64,000 bases of DNA from Cesiribacter sp. SM1 (GTDB taxonomy: Bacteria > Bacteroidota > Bacteroidia > Cytophagales > Cyclobacteriaceae), in assembly GCF_020178975.1 (NCBI RefSeq), contig NZ_JAHXBU010000039.1, positions 1 to 64,000 of the forward strand. Reading direction: 5' to 3'. This document shows, piece after piece, positions 26,588 through 35,151 of the stretch. Under the pieces are notes generated by a model that saw only the letters and a list, made by a program, of their open reading frames with translations, was not told the origin of the DNA and did no database searches. The stretch's first letter is position 1, and the number at the start of each line of letters is the position of its first letter. The translations under genes and the position numbers were made by a program.

Positions 26588-27646
26588 TTATTTCGGAACT
26601 GTAATGGTAGAATTATCGGTAAGGTAGGCACTCCCTTTGGTGATGAGTGAGCCGCCCCCTTCCAGTCCGCTGCTGATGTACACCCGCTCATTATCGAGCG
26701 AGGCAATGGTTACGGGTACCTTTCTGGCCGTTTTGTTATCTTTAGTGATAAATACAAAACCTTTGTTGGCGTTGCCATCCAGCAGGGCCTCGTGGGGTAT
26801 GCTCCATACTTTTGCTTTTCTGGAAGGGATAATGGTGGCTGTACCAAACAAGCCGGATGCCAGTGCACTACCTGCTGTTTCTTCTACCTGCAGCTCAATG
26901 GTAAAGGCACCAGTCTGGGGGTCTGCTCCCTCCGATTTGCGCACCACTCTCGCCTGCAGCGGCTTTTGGGGCGAGGCATCTGTTAAAATGCTGGCTTTAT
27001 CGCCCAACTCCAGGCCTGCCCACTCCTTATCGCTCACACCCACTTTAAACACCCACTGTGCTTTGCCGGCGCCGTTAGTACGAAGCACTGCAGCACCAGC
27101 GCCTACCACCTGGCCATCGTTTACCCATTTCTTCAGCACATAACCATTGCTGCCAGCGCGTATTTCGGCAGAACCCTGGTTAAAACGTGCTGCAGTAAGC
27201 TGCTGCCGCGCAATAGAAAGAGCTGTTTGTGCATTCTGATACTGTTCCAGTGTTGCTACGCTGTCTTTGTAAAGGTTTTCTGCCCTGGCGAAGTCCCGCT
27301 CGGCTTTTTCAAGTCCTAACTCTGCCTGCTTCACGCCGGCATTTATTTCGGTAAGATCGAGGGTAGCCAGCAGTTGTCCCTTCTTCACAAAATCGCCTTC
27401 TTTTACCAGCACCCGGCTTACCACACCACCGGTTTTAAAGGAGAGGGTGGTTTCATCGTCGGTTGTAAACTGGCCCGAAACTACAATGGGTTGCACGATC
27501 TCCTCCTGCTGAATAGCTGTAACAGCAACAGGAATGGGTGCATTGGCAGCCGGAATAGGTGTGCTGCTCTCGGCACTGCCACAAGCCTGCAGGAGCACCA
27601 CGGCTGCTGCAAATGCTAAAAGTTGTTTCATGGGGTGTATGGTCAT
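26588..27646 (-). CDS. RND efflux periplasmic adaptor, lipoprotein
   Basis: A 352-residue membrane fusion protein for the pump encoded 8 nt downstream. The lipobox LLQACG follows the signal peptide. The lipoyl half TGGVVSRVLVKEGDFVKKGQ is followed by a short helical hairpin (about 95-150), then the second lipoyl half (SNGYVLKKWVNDGQVVGAG), a beta-barrel and a C-terminal domain. The start at 27646 leaves 11 nt after the tolC stop. A second ATG at 27631 (MKQLLAF) would give a more usual signal peptide. The pairing with TolC and pump is supported by gene order and tight spacing. Confidence 0.92.
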   Translation of the reverse strand: MTIHPMKQLLAFAAAVVLLQACGSAESSTPIPAANAPIPVAVTAIQQEEIVQPIVVSGQFTTDDETTLSFKTGGVVSRVLVKEGDFVKKGQLLATLDLTEINAGVKQAELGLEKAERDFARAENLYKDSVATLEQYQNAQTALSIARQQLTAARFNQGSAEIRAGSNGYVLKKWVNDGQVVGAGAAVLRTNGAGKAQWVFKVGVSDKEWAGLELGDKASILTDASPQKPLQARVVRKSEGADPQTGAFTIELQVEETAGSALASGLFGTATIIPSRKAKVWSIPHEALLDGNANKGFVFITKDNKTARKVPVTIASLDNERVYISSGLEGGGSLITKGSAYLTDNSTITVPK

Positions 27647-27657
27647 GGCTAGAAATT

Positions 27658-29058
27658 TTAATGGTTGATTGGTTGTGCACTGGTTTCACGTTCGTATTGT
27701 GCCAGGGCACTTAATACTTTATAGGTAGTAAGGGTTAGCTGTAGCTGCGAGGTGGTAAGCTGGTTTCGGGCATCGATAAACTCAATAAGCGAATTAGTAC
27801 CCTCTTTATAGCCCCGCTCCAGCAGCTTAAAATAGCCTTGGGCTGCCTGCAGGCGCTGTTGGGCTGCTGTGTAATTCCGGTAGGCTGTTGCCAGGTTGTT
27901 TTGCGCCACTGCTGCTGCCATCTGCATCTGCTGGCTGGCCTGTTCAAAGCTTAGCTGCGATGCTTTTACATCCAGCAGGGCCTGGCGTGTTTCGTAGCGG
28001 TTCCTGAAGCCACTGAACAGGGGCACATCCAGCGAAACGCCCAGGAGGTAATAGCGGGCCTGGCTGTTGTAATTCATGTTATCGGCCTGCGCGCCCAGGT
28101 CCAGGAAGGCATTCACCTTAGGCACCCAGTTTTGCTGCTTCATCTGCACAGCCGTCTGGTTAAGCCGCTCCCCGGCCTGTATTATCTGCAGCTCTTCCCG
28201 ATGGGCAACTGTTGCTTCTGTCTGCGACAGCAGGAGGGGCACTGTTCCTACAGCTTCTTCAACATTTTGTACAACTTCAATGGCACTGGTCTGCGGCTTG
28301 TTAAGCAAAAAGTTAAAGTAGCGCTGTGCATTCTGAATATTACTCTCTGCCTCCTGCAGCTGTGCTTTTACACCCTCCAGCTCGCTTTGGGCCCGCAGTA
28401 CTGCGGCTGGCAAACCCTTGCCATTGCGCAGCAGCGACTCGTTTACCTCCAGGTTTTGCTCCACCAGCGCCAGGGCACTCTGCCAGATCTTTACCGCCTC
28501 CAGTGCGCTTAGATAATTGTAGTAAGCCAGCTTAATATCCTTTACCAGCTCCCGCTCATAGGCTTTCACCTCCCACTCCTGCAGCAGTACTTTATCGTGC
28601 TGCAGGCGCCTGTTGTTGTAAAGGTCGGTATTCAGCAGCGGAACAGCCGTGCGCAGGTGGGCATCGTAGTAGTTTTGCGGAAAGAAGCTTTGCTTTACAT
28701 TTTCGACCTGCGGAAAATTATTGGTTTCCGTGAGCTGGTTAAGGGTGCTGTATACGGGGTTTAGCATATCGCCAATGGGCAGATCGATGGCACGGCCGCC
28801 ACTGCCATGGGTGTAACCGGCATTGAAAGAAACAGCTGGTATAAAGTAGCTGCCGGCAATTTTAAGCGCATGGGTAGCTTTTTCAAGCCCAATATGCTTT
28901 TGCTGCAGGGTAATGTTGCTCTGCAGGCCCTCCCTGATGTACTGCCGCAGGGGCTCTTCACGGGCAGCAGCAGTCTGGCTTTGGGCGATAAAGGTGATTG
29001 CGCTAAAAAAAAGCAACAGCAATCCCCTGATGAGTGCGGAAAAGGTACTCATATACAT
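27658..29058 (-). CDS. TolC-family outer membrane efflux protein
   Basis: A 466-residue outer-membrane channel. The signal peptide (LLLLFFSAITFIAQSQ) is followed by two OEP domains, starting at LRQYIREGLQSNITLQQKH and ending near YKEGTNSLIEFIDARNQL with the helix after it. Long Gln/Ala-rich helices fit the periplasmic tunnel. It is the first efflux gene of the unit. Its ATG lies only 12 nt downstream of an operator that matches the one in the tetR promoter, so it may be repressed separately as well as by read-through from tetR. No good TAnnTTTG box was found directly before it. Confidence 0.92.
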   Translation of the reverse strand: MYMSTFSALIRGLLLLFFSAITFIAQSQTAAAREEPLRQYIREGLQSNITLQQKHIGLEKATHALKIAGSYFIPAVSFNAGYTHGSGGRAIDLPIGDMLNPVYSTLNQLTETNNFPQVENVKQSFFPQNYYDAHLRTAVPLLNTDLYNNRRLQHDKVLLQEWEVKAYERELVKDIKLAYYNYLSALEAVKIWQSALALVEQNLEVNESLLRNGKGLPAAVLRAQSELEGVKAQLQEAESNIQNAQRYFNFLLNKPQTSAIEVVQNVEEAVGTVPLLLSQTEATVAHREELQIIQAGERLNQTAVQMKQQNWVPKVNAFLDLGAQADNMNYNSQARYYLLGVSLDVPLFSGFRNRYETRQALLDVKASQLSFEQASQQMQMAAAVAQNNLATAYRNYTAAQQRLQAAQGYFKLLERGYKEGTNSLIEFIDARNQLTTSQLQLTLTTYKVLSALAQYERETSAQPINH

Positions 29059-29069
29059 TGTATTTAAAA

Positions 29070-29082
29070 TGAACAGTGTTTA
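29070..29082. promoter_or_regulatory. Second TetR operator, in front of the tolC gene
   Basis: TGAACAGTGTTTA differs by one base from the perfect dyad in the tetR promoter at 29822-29834. The flanking bases AA and AGTAA are also shared, so the same repressor probably binds both. Confidence 0.75.
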
Positions 29083-29183
29083 GTAATAGGGTAAAAAAAT
29101 AGCAGACCCATTTCTGCTGCATTCAGCAGATGCCTACCTACTGTAGGCAACAGATGCCTGCCTGCTTCGTGCTTAGTGAAGCA

Positions 29184-29795
29184 CTAAATACAGTTTAACA
29201 TTTGTACAAAAGTCTCGTACCCTAATATTTCAATGGTTTCACGTTTTTCATCACTGATCACGCGACAGCGGCCACGGATACTAAGGGTGGCCATTCCGTG
29301 CATGGTAGACCAGATCACATAAGCCATTTCCTCTGCATCGTGCCCTTTAAAATGCCCCTGCTGCACACACTCCTGTACCACATTCACCAGCACATTAAAG
29401 GCAGTTTGCCCTTCGTCCCAGCAGGCTTCTTCTTCCAGCACATTCATTGGCGCCCTGATTACGAACATCAGGTCATAATACTCCGGATTCTCCATGGCAA
29501 ATTTCAGATAGAGTCTGCCCATCGCTTTCAGGCGCTCAAAAGGATCTGCCACCACCTGCAGTACACCAAACTGCTGCCGAAGCAGCTTAAAACCCTCCTG
29601 CTGCAGTGCATGAAAAATAGAATCCTTATCCTTATAATGCAGGTAAATGGTACCCGGGCTGTACTCTATACGGTCTGCAATATTGCGTATACTCGTCTGG
29701 GCGTAGCCTTTTTCAAAAAATATATCCTTAGCAGCCCTTAAAATGAGCTCCCGCAGTTCCTCCTTCTCCCGTTCTTTCCTGTCTTTGGTTCCCAT
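29184..29795 (-). CDS. TetR-family repressor of the second RND efflux operon
   Basis: A 203-residue regulator. The helix-turn-helix is in GYAQTSIRNIADRIEYSPGT followed by IYLHYKDKDSIFHAL (about residues 28-65). The C-terminal ligand domain includes a WSTMHG motif in its last third, a position where it is common in such repressors. ATG 29795 (MGTKDRKERE) is chosen over the in-frame TTG at 29810, because the promoter box ends at 29813 and a TTG start would lie at or before the transcription start. The leader would then be about 11 nt or shorter. Operator copies lie in its own promoter and before the tolC gene. Confidence 0.9.
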   Translation of the reverse strand: MGTKDRKEREKEELRELILRAAKDIFFEKGYAQTSIRNIADRIEYSPGTIYLHYKDKDSIFHALQQEGFKLLRQQFGVLQVVADPFERLKAMGRLYLKFAMENPEYYDLMFVIRAPMNVLEEEACWDEGQTAFNVLVNVVQECVQQGHFKGHDAEEMAYVIWSTMHGMATLSIRGRCRVISDEKRETIEILGYETFVQMLNCI

Positions 29796-29812
29796 ATCCG
29801 AAGTATACAATG

Positions 29813-29843
29813 CAAACTTAATGAACAGTGTTCAGTAAATCAA
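29813..29843 (-). promoter_or_regulatory. tetR promoter with embedded operator
   Basis: On the minus strand: TTG (29841-29843), 20-nt spacer, TAAGTTTG (29813-29820). The perfect dyad TGAACAGTGTTCA at 29822-29834 fills most of the spacer, so repressor binding would block RNA polymerase directly. Confidence 0.75.
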
Positions 29844-29886
29844 CATATTTATGAAAATTATATTTGATGGGTATTTTAATGTGCGT

Positions 29887-30087
29887 TATGGACCAAAGCT
29901 ACTGATAACCTACTCGTTATCTTCTACAGCTAAATACAAGCCTTCATTCCCCTGTGGAGGGAGATCTGTTTGCCTTTACAGGTAAAATAACTGTTAGTGA
30001 TTTATCTGACAGATCCCCGCCTGCGCGGGGATGATGATCAAGGAGCAATTGACGCTGATACTAAACCAATAATTCACGTTGTTTTAG
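29887..30087 (+). repeat. Dispersed MITE-like intergenic repeat, copy 1
   Basis: About 200 bp match the reverse complement of 48709-48925 along nearly the full length, with small indels. The core holds a GC-rich hairpin (ATCCCCGC with GCGGGGAT near 30013-30032) and a shared block around AGGGAGATCTGTTTGC. The ends carry an inverted motif close to AACGTGAATTA. No ORF is present. This repeat accounts for about half of the gap between tetR and the next gene. Confidence 0.85.
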
Positions 30088-30211
30088 TTAATACGGAGGC
30101 ACTGATAAAACGGCACACTGCTTCAGCCCTACTTCATCCAGAACACTATCATAACAAAGTAGATGAAAGGCGCTGATGACTGGTAATTTCAGGTTCACTG
30201 GGTACCAGGGC

Positions 30212-30841
30212 TTAGAAAACAAATTCGTTCTGTAGAATCGAAAGAAAAGAATTTACCTTGGCGTACTCGCTCACTTCCAGTCCCAGCTGTGTATAATAAT
30301 GCTGATGACCTTTGGGATTGGCATAGCTGATGCTTCGCTGCTCGTTAGGGGTGAGCAGTTCTATTGTGTAACTGTGGTCATCTTCCAGCAGAAATAACTC
30401 TTCGCCAGAGGCGAGTATCCTGGCGTTCAGCTCCTGCTGGCTGGGTAAATCAAGATATCCCTTTTCCACAATCTCTGTCCATTTATGGCTCCAGTCCTGC
30501 TGCAGCGGAGTCCGGAACTGCTCGCCATAAAAGTTGTAGCGTTCATCGTCTATGTAGTAGAAATCCCTTGTGGCAGCTCCCCAGCTGCCATCTTTAAACT
30601 TTTGCACCTGGATCAGCCGCTGGCTGCCATCGTTCCACTTAAAGCTCCAGATCCTTAACTCAAGCTCCAGCTTAGTAAAATCAGGTGCGGCTACCTTTAA
30701 AGAATCGCAAAGGGACTGGTATGCATTATGAAAAGGCTTTGTGTTGGCTGCTGAAGCGGCTTGCTGGGCAGAGGCCCCCAGCGCCAGCAGCAGGGGCATC
30801 AACAGACATAAAAGCCTGGTGCAAAGAAAATTGAAGACCAT
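30212..30841 (-). CDS. Secreted protein of unknown function
   Basis: A 209-residue protein with a clear signal peptide (LLCLLMPLLLALGASAQQ). The mature part has short repeated aromatic and charged segments (LELRIWSFKWNDGSQRLIQV, YYIDDERYNFYGEQF) that suggest beta structure. No family, catalytic motif or lipobox was recognised. It ends 98 nt downstream of an ABC permease gene on the same strand, so it could be read with that unit, but the gap is large enough for its own promoter. Confidence 0.8.
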   Translation of the reverse strand: MVFNFLCTRLLCLLMPLLLALGASAQQAASAANTKPFHNAYQSLCDSLKVAAPDFTKLELELRIWSFKWNDGSQRLIQVQKFKDGSWGAATRDFYYIDDERYNFYGEQFRTPLQQDWSHKWTEIVEKGYLDLPSQQELNARILASGEELFLLEDDHSYTIELLTPNEQRSISYANPKGHQHYYTQLGLEVSEYAKVNSFLSILQNEFVF

Positions 30842-30939
30842 AGGAAAAATTCTGCCAGAAATTGCACTAGCAAAATTATAACAAATAATAGGAATATACA
30901 GACGCCCTGCCTCACATTTTATCGGCAGCAGCCTTTCTG

Positions 30940-31728
30940 CTATTTTGTGTGATCTGCATATTTCCAGTAAGATATGGCTGCAACATATCCTGCAACACTA
31001 ACCAGGAGCAGCATTACGTAGCTTAATGCATCCAGTTGCTCCCTGTACTCCCCACCGGCACCGCTGAAAAGTCCGGGTACAGCCCAGGGAAAATAGTACC
31101 CCCAGCCGGTTGCAGCTATAATCTGGGAAAACACCAGCGCCAGGGCTACAAAACCCAAAGGTGCAAGGTACCCCCTGCCCCACATGGCAAAAAATGCAAT
31201 GGGCGTACCCAGTAAAATAGTTAGTAGGGTGGTAACAAAATAAGCTTCCAGGCTTGCTGCAACAGAAAAGGTTTCAGCAACAGAAATCTGTAACACAGTG
31301 CCAATAATATAACCTAGCAGCAGGTTAGAAGCGACCAGGGCCAGGCACCAGGTGGCATATACTACAAATTTTGCATTAAGAATCCTGGTTCTGGAGGTAG
31401 GGAGGGCCAGGAGATCTTTTGTAGTACCTTCGGAATACTCCCTGCCAAAAACCCAGCTTGCTACAAACCCAAACACCAGCACCCCGCCAACACCAATTGC
31501 CTGGGTTAGTATGGCAAAATAAGAATTCCAGTCTGCAGAAAAATCCATCATTTGTACCTTTGCACTTAAGGTTCCTGCTTTTGCAAGTGCATCAGGGCTA
31601 CGCATGATCAGCATAAAAATGCCTCCCATCAGTGGCGCAAGCGCAAAGGCAATAAACGTTACCCAAAAGATGGTGGAGTACCTGTTTTTAATCAGCTCGG
31701 CTTTTAATGCCGCTACCTGGCTTTTCAT
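30940..31728 (-). CDS. ABC-2 type transporter permease
   Basis: A 262-residue inner-membrane protein with about six transmembrane segments: near residues 18-40, 60-85, 110-130, 142-165, 175-200 and 232-252. The region FVASWVFGREYSEGTTKDLL is characteristic of ABC-2 permeases, where a loop contacts the ATPase. It starts 5 nt after the stop of the ATPase gene, so the two form one exporter. Neither gene shows substrate specificity. Drug, lipid or peptide export are all possible. Confidence 0.9.
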   Translation of the reverse strand: MKSQVAALKAELIKNRYSTIFWVTFIAFALAPLMGGIFMLIMRSPDALAKAGTLSAKVQMMDFSADWNSYFAILTQAIGVGGVLVFGFVASWVFGREYSEGTTKDLLALPTSRTRILNAKFVVYATWCLALVASNLLLGYIIGTVLQISVAETFSVAASLEAYFVTTLLTILLGTPIAFFAMWGRGYLAPLGFVALALVFSQIIAATGWGYYFPWAVPGLFSGAGGEYREQLDALSYVMLLLVSVAGYVAAISYWKYADHTK

Positions 31729-31733
31729 CTTGT

Positions 31734-32633
31734 TTATTCTCTAATGGTGCGTAAAAAATACATCTCCAGATCTTCGGTATACAAATACACCTGTTTTGGT
31801 GGAATGCCTTTTTCAGCCAGCAACTTTGTTAAATTTTCCGGGTATGCAACTGCCCGCTGATCTGCCACTGCTATGCTGTTGTTTTCATCCATAACTGCCC
31901 CATAACCCTCGCTGATCAAATATTTTATGGCACTGCTGTTATCTCCGGTATGTATCAGCACCTTCCTGATCAGCTGCTCACCCAGTTCTGAAATGCTTAG
32001 CTCACGAACCAGCCTGCCTGTGTGAATGATCCCTACCCTGCTGGCTATCTTTGCAATTTCCCCAAGAATGTGGCTCGATAAAAAGATTGTCGATCCCCTA
32101 TCGGCAAGCTCCTTCAGCAGGCTTCGTACCTCTACAATTCCCTCGGGATCTAATCCATTAATGGGCTCATCCAGGATCAGCAGCCGGGGCTGGTGCATAA
32201 GCGCTTTTGCCAGGCCTAACCTTTGCTGATTTCCCAGTGAAAGATGCCCCGCTTTTACATCCTGGTAGCGGCCCAACTTAAGTTTCTCTATGATTTCAGG
32301 AATCAGCTTTGGGTTTTTCAGCTGCCTTAGCTGGTAATAGACTTTAAGGTTTTCGGTAACGGAAAGATTAGGATAGGAATAGGGCGTTTCCACCAGGTAT
32401 CCTACCTCATTCCATAAATCAAACTTTGTATCCAGCCTTTTCCCAAACAGTGCAACACTGCCACTATCTGGCCTGATCATGCCCAGCAACATGCGGATGA
32501 GACTGGTTTTACCTGCACCATTCAGGCCAAGAAAACCATAGATATCTCCACTGTTTACCTGAAAGGAGATACTGTTAACTGCCTTCGTTACTCCGAAAGA
32601 TTTGGTAAGCCCGTTTGTGCTAATTACTTCCAC
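31734..32633 (-). CDS. ABC transporter ATP-binding protein
   Basis: A 299-residue ATPase of the ABC-2 exporter class. Walker A is GLNGAGKTS (about residue 37), the signature is LSLGNQQRLG and Walker B is LLILDEPINGLD. The C-terminal 80 residues extend past the core domain, as in drug and antibiotic exporters. The start codon is GTG at 32633. MEVISTNGLTKSFG is the usual N-terminus of the family and no nearby ATG fits better. The gene lies between a tetR-type gene and its permease partner, all on the minus strand. Confidence 0.93.
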   Translation of the reverse strand: MEVISTNGLTKSFGVTKAVNSISFQVNSGDIYGFLGLNGAGKTSLIRMLLGMIRPDSGSVALFGKRLDTKFDLWNEVGYLVETPYSYPNLSVTENLKVYYQLRQLKNPKLIPEIIEKLKLGRYQDVKAGHLSLGNQQRLGLAKALMHQPRLLILDEPINGLDPEGIVEVRSLLKELADRGSTIFLSSHILGEIAKIASRVGIIHTGRLVRELSISELGEQLIRKVLIHTGDNSSAIKYLISEGYGAVMDENNSIAVADQRAVAYPENLTKLLAEKGIPPKQVYLYTEDLEMYFLRTIRE

Positions 32634-32775
32634 TGTACTTGATATTTAAGAATACTCGCCCCTCCCCTACACCTGTTGCCACTGGTTCTGCTGGCCCTGT
32701 AGCCGGCTTTAACGGCAGGCTGTTTTCACCACCCTGCTGCCGCCCCTGTTTTGGCAAAGGCTCAATATTGCTGTT

Positions 32776-33366
32776 TCAGAGCCTGCTTTTATCCTGATAG
32801 GTTTCTACCAGGTAATCAATCATGGCATCCAGCGGATAGTGTTCCGTCATGGCTACATAATCGGAGGTTATGCCATCAATAATGGCACTCAACTTAAAGG
32901 TCTCCAGCTCCGGATTACGGAACCCCAGCTTTGCCATCAGCTCGTTCATGCGCAGCACCCACTCCTGCATATCCTGAAACACCTTGTCCATGAGCTGCTT
33001 TTTATCGCTAAGCTGGCTGCCGAACCGCTTGTAGAACTTCCAGAAGGTAAGGTCCCTTTTCAGGGAATCCCTGACCAGGCAGAGAGCCTCTTTGATTACT
33101 TCTTTAGGATCGCCCTCTTTCCTGATGGTCTGGAACAAACCGGCCATTTTTTCCATGGCCAGGTATATGATCTGCTCCATCAGCTCTTCTTTGCTGGCGA
33201 AGTAGTTGTACAGCAGCCCCTTGGCTACACCTGCTTCCCGGGCTATTTTACTGATGCTGGTGGCCTCGTAGCCTTCTTCAGCAAAAAGCTTAAGGGCGGT
33301 GTTCAGCAGCTGTTCCCTGCGTTCCTGCCTTATTTCCTCGTTTTGCGCTACAGTTCTGGGCGACAT
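32776..33366 (-). CDS. TetR-family repressor of the ABC-2 exporter
   Basis: A 196-residue regulator with a textbook TetR helix-turn-helix: GYEATSISKIAREAGVAKGL followed by LYNYFASKEELMEQI at about residues 32-65. The rest is the helical ligand domain. A Bacteroidota promoter and a palindromic operator lie directly upstream, so it probably represses itself. The ATPase gene begins 142 nt downstream with no terminator between, so the exporter is likely in the same transcript. Confidence 0.92.
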   Translation of the reverse strand: MSPRTVAQNEEIRQERREQLLNTALKLFAEEGYEATSISKIAREAGVAKGLLYNYFASKEELMEQIIYLAMEKMAGLFQTIRKEGDPKEVIKEALCLVRDSLKRDLTFWKFYKRFGSQLSDKKQLMDKVFQDMQEWVLRMNELMAKLGFRNPELETFKLSAIIDGITSDYVAMTEHYPLDAMIDYLVETYQDKSRL

Positions 33367-33403
33367 CTCTTCTTAATTTTGTGGCAGCAGTCTTTTTTTT
33401 GGT

Positions 33404-33413
33404 TGACCGGTCA
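33404..33413. promoter_or_regulatory. TetR operator upstream of the ABC-exporter repressor
   Basis: Perfect 10-bp palindrome TGACCGGTCA followed by a further GTCA half-site. It lies in the 5' leader, 13 nt downstream of the -7 box. Confidence 0.65.
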
Positions 33414-33426
33414 GTCATTATTAAAA

Positions 33427-33457
33427 CAAAGGTATTTGCTCTGCACAGATTAGTCAA
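33427..33457 (-). promoter_or_regulatory. Promoter of the TetR-ABC exporter unit
   Basis: Minus strand TTG (33455-33457), 20-nt spacer, TACCTTTG (33427-33434), an exact fit to the Bacteroidota consensus. The leader before the ATG is about 55-60 nt. Confidence 0.75.
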
Positions 33458-33746
33458 GTATGGAGAATGAATTATTTTTGAGTAGCCAGTAAAGCTCTGG
33501 AACACCAGAAGCACCGCGCTCTTACAGGTTCATAAATAGTTACTGAAGCGAGTTAAAAACGGCAGAAGGTAACCCCAGGGAGGTTATACCCTATACCTGT
33601 TTCCTGCGCCTGTGCTTATATGCATCCGGTGCAAAACCTAAAACCGGCCTCTATTGCTTTTAAAGCTGCTTTTCAGTAAGTTGTAGGTTAGAACAATAAA
33701 CCGGCACTTTCCCTGTGACAATCCAATTGTTCTTTTTTCCAGCAAC
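33458..33746. other. Divergent intergenic spacer
   Basis: This is the spacer between the TetR promoter and the YjdF-like gene. Octamers AGAACAAT (near 33690) and ATTGTTCT (near 33727) form an inverted pair just upstream of that gene. No clear promoter box or ORF was found. Confidence 0.35.
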
Positions 33747-34403
33747 ATGAAAAACCACCGGCTAAAAATCTTTCTGTTAAGCTTGTACATAGCTGCTTTT
33801 ATCTGGTCTGTTGTTGAACCAAAGGACTTCTTTATTTGGCTGCTGGAAGTTGCACCTGCGCTGATCGGGCTTGCCGTGGTAATGCTTACCTACAAAAGCT
33901 TTCCCCTTACGCCTCTTGCCTGCATCCTTATTACGCTGCATGCCTGTATTCTTTTTATTGGTGGCCATTATACCCATGCCGAAGTACCCCTGTTCGACTG
34001 GATCCGCGATAATTTCTATGGTACCAGAAACAACTATGATAAGCTGGTCCATTTTGTACAGGGCCTGATGCCTGCCATTATTGCAAGGGAAATTTTTATA
34101 CGCAAGGGGATAGTTGAAAACAGAAAATGGCTTTCATACTTTGTCATCACCACCTGCATGAGCCTCAGCGCAGGCTATGAGGTGCTGGAGTGGACGCTGG
34201 CTGCTATCACTGGCGCTGCGGCCGATGCGTTTTTAGGTACCCAGGGATATGCCTGGGATACGCAGTCAGATATGCTTTATACCACCATAGGTGCAGCGTT
34301 CGCGCTTTGGATGTTCTCTCCCCTACACGACAGGCAAATATTGTATCTTCAGGCGCAGCCGGGCATCTTGTACGTTTCCAAAAGGCTGAATGTAACTACC
34401 TGA
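33747..34403 (+). CDS. YjdF/DUF2238-family membrane protein
   Basis: A 218-residue integral membrane protein of the DUF2238 family, whose function is unknown. About six transmembrane segments are visible, two before residue 50 and the others between 55 and 195. The family core is present: GGHYTHAEVPLFDWIRDNF and NNYDKLVHFVQG. SAGYEVLEWTLAAITGAAAD and the polar stretch WDTQSDMLYTTIGA follow; these carry conserved His, Glu and Asp residues that may face a membrane pocket. It stands next to kptA (51 nt gap) with no evident functional link. Confidence 0.85.
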   Translation: MKNHRLKIFLLSLYIAAFIWSVVEPKDFFIWLLEVAPALIGLAVVMLTYKSFPLTPLACILITLHACILFIGGHYTHAEVPLFDWIRDNFYGTRNNYDKLVHFVQGLMPAIIAREIFIRKGIVENRKWLSYFVITTCMSLSAGYEVLEWTLAAITGAAADAFLGTQGYAWDTQSDMLYTTIGAAFALWMFSPLHDRQILYLQAQPGILYVSKRLNVTT

Positions 34404-34454
34404 TCTGCCCTGCCGGGAGAACAAGGCTACTGTCCATGCGTTTAAACATTAACT

Positions 34455-35003
34455 ATGGACAACAAACGCATCAGTAAATTTTTAAGCCTGGTACTGCGCC
34501 ACAAGCCCGAGGCACTGGGCATTACGCTGGATCGTGCAGGATGGACCTCTGTTGATGAACTGTTAATGAAGATGCAGCAGCAGGGCATGCCCGTAGACCT
34601 GCCTAAGCTGCAGGAGGTTGTAGCCACCAATGATAAGCAGCGCTTTGCTTTCAATGCCGATAGCACCCTTATCAGGGCCAGCCAGGGACATTCCATAGCT
34701 GTTGAACTCGGGCTGCAGCCCCTTGCACCCCCGCCAGTATTATACCACGGAACAGCCACACAACATATAGCATCCATCTTAAAGGAAGGCTTGCAGGCGG
34801 GGTCCCGGCAATACGTACACCTTTCTGCTGATATAACTACAGCCAGAACAGTGGGGCAGCGGCACGGGCAGCCAGTTATTCTACAGGTAAATACTGCTTC
34901 AATGCATACAAGTGGCCATACCTTTTATCAGGCTGCCAATGGGGTGTGGTTAACTGCCAGCGTTCCACCTCTGTTTCTGGAGATTATCTCCCAAAACCGG
35001 TAA
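34455..35003 (+). CDS. kptA: RNA 2'-phosphotransferase (KptA/Tpt1 family)
   Basis: A 182-residue enzyme that moves an internal RNA 2'-phosphate to NAD, releasing ADP-ribose 1'',2''-cyclic phosphate. The family Arg-His-Arg-Arg set can be located: FLSLVLRHKP near residue 15, IRASQGHS near residue 76, and YHGT with SRQYVHLS in the C-terminal NAD-binding part. The fold order (winged helix, then ART-like domain) and the length match bacterial KptA. Its role in bacteria, which lack the eukaryotic tRNA splicing pathway, is unclear. No RNA ligase is nearby. Confidence 0.95.
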   Translation: MDNKRISKFLSLVLRHKPEALGITLDRAGWTSVDELLMKMQQQGMPVDLPKLQEVVATNDKQRFAFNADSTLIRASQGHSIAVELGLQPLAPPPVLYHGTATQHIASILKEGLQAGSRQYVHLSADITTARTVGQRHGQPVILQVNTASMHTSGHTFYQAANGVWLTASVPPLFLEIISQNR

Positions 35004-35151
35004 CCTTTCCTATAAATTTTCGTGTATCTGCAACGATCTGTTACACATTTTTTTCAGAATCAAATTAACAGAAGACTCTCTCCTGCTTGTGCCTGCTTTA
35101 AAAAATAGAGGCCTTTAAAACATTACACCACTTTTACAGGGTTAAAAAAGA

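Noticed and set aside
29796-29810. TTG start for the second TetR protein at 29810
   Set aside because: The promoter -7 box ends at 29813, so this codon would be at or before the transcription start. ATG 29795 fits better.
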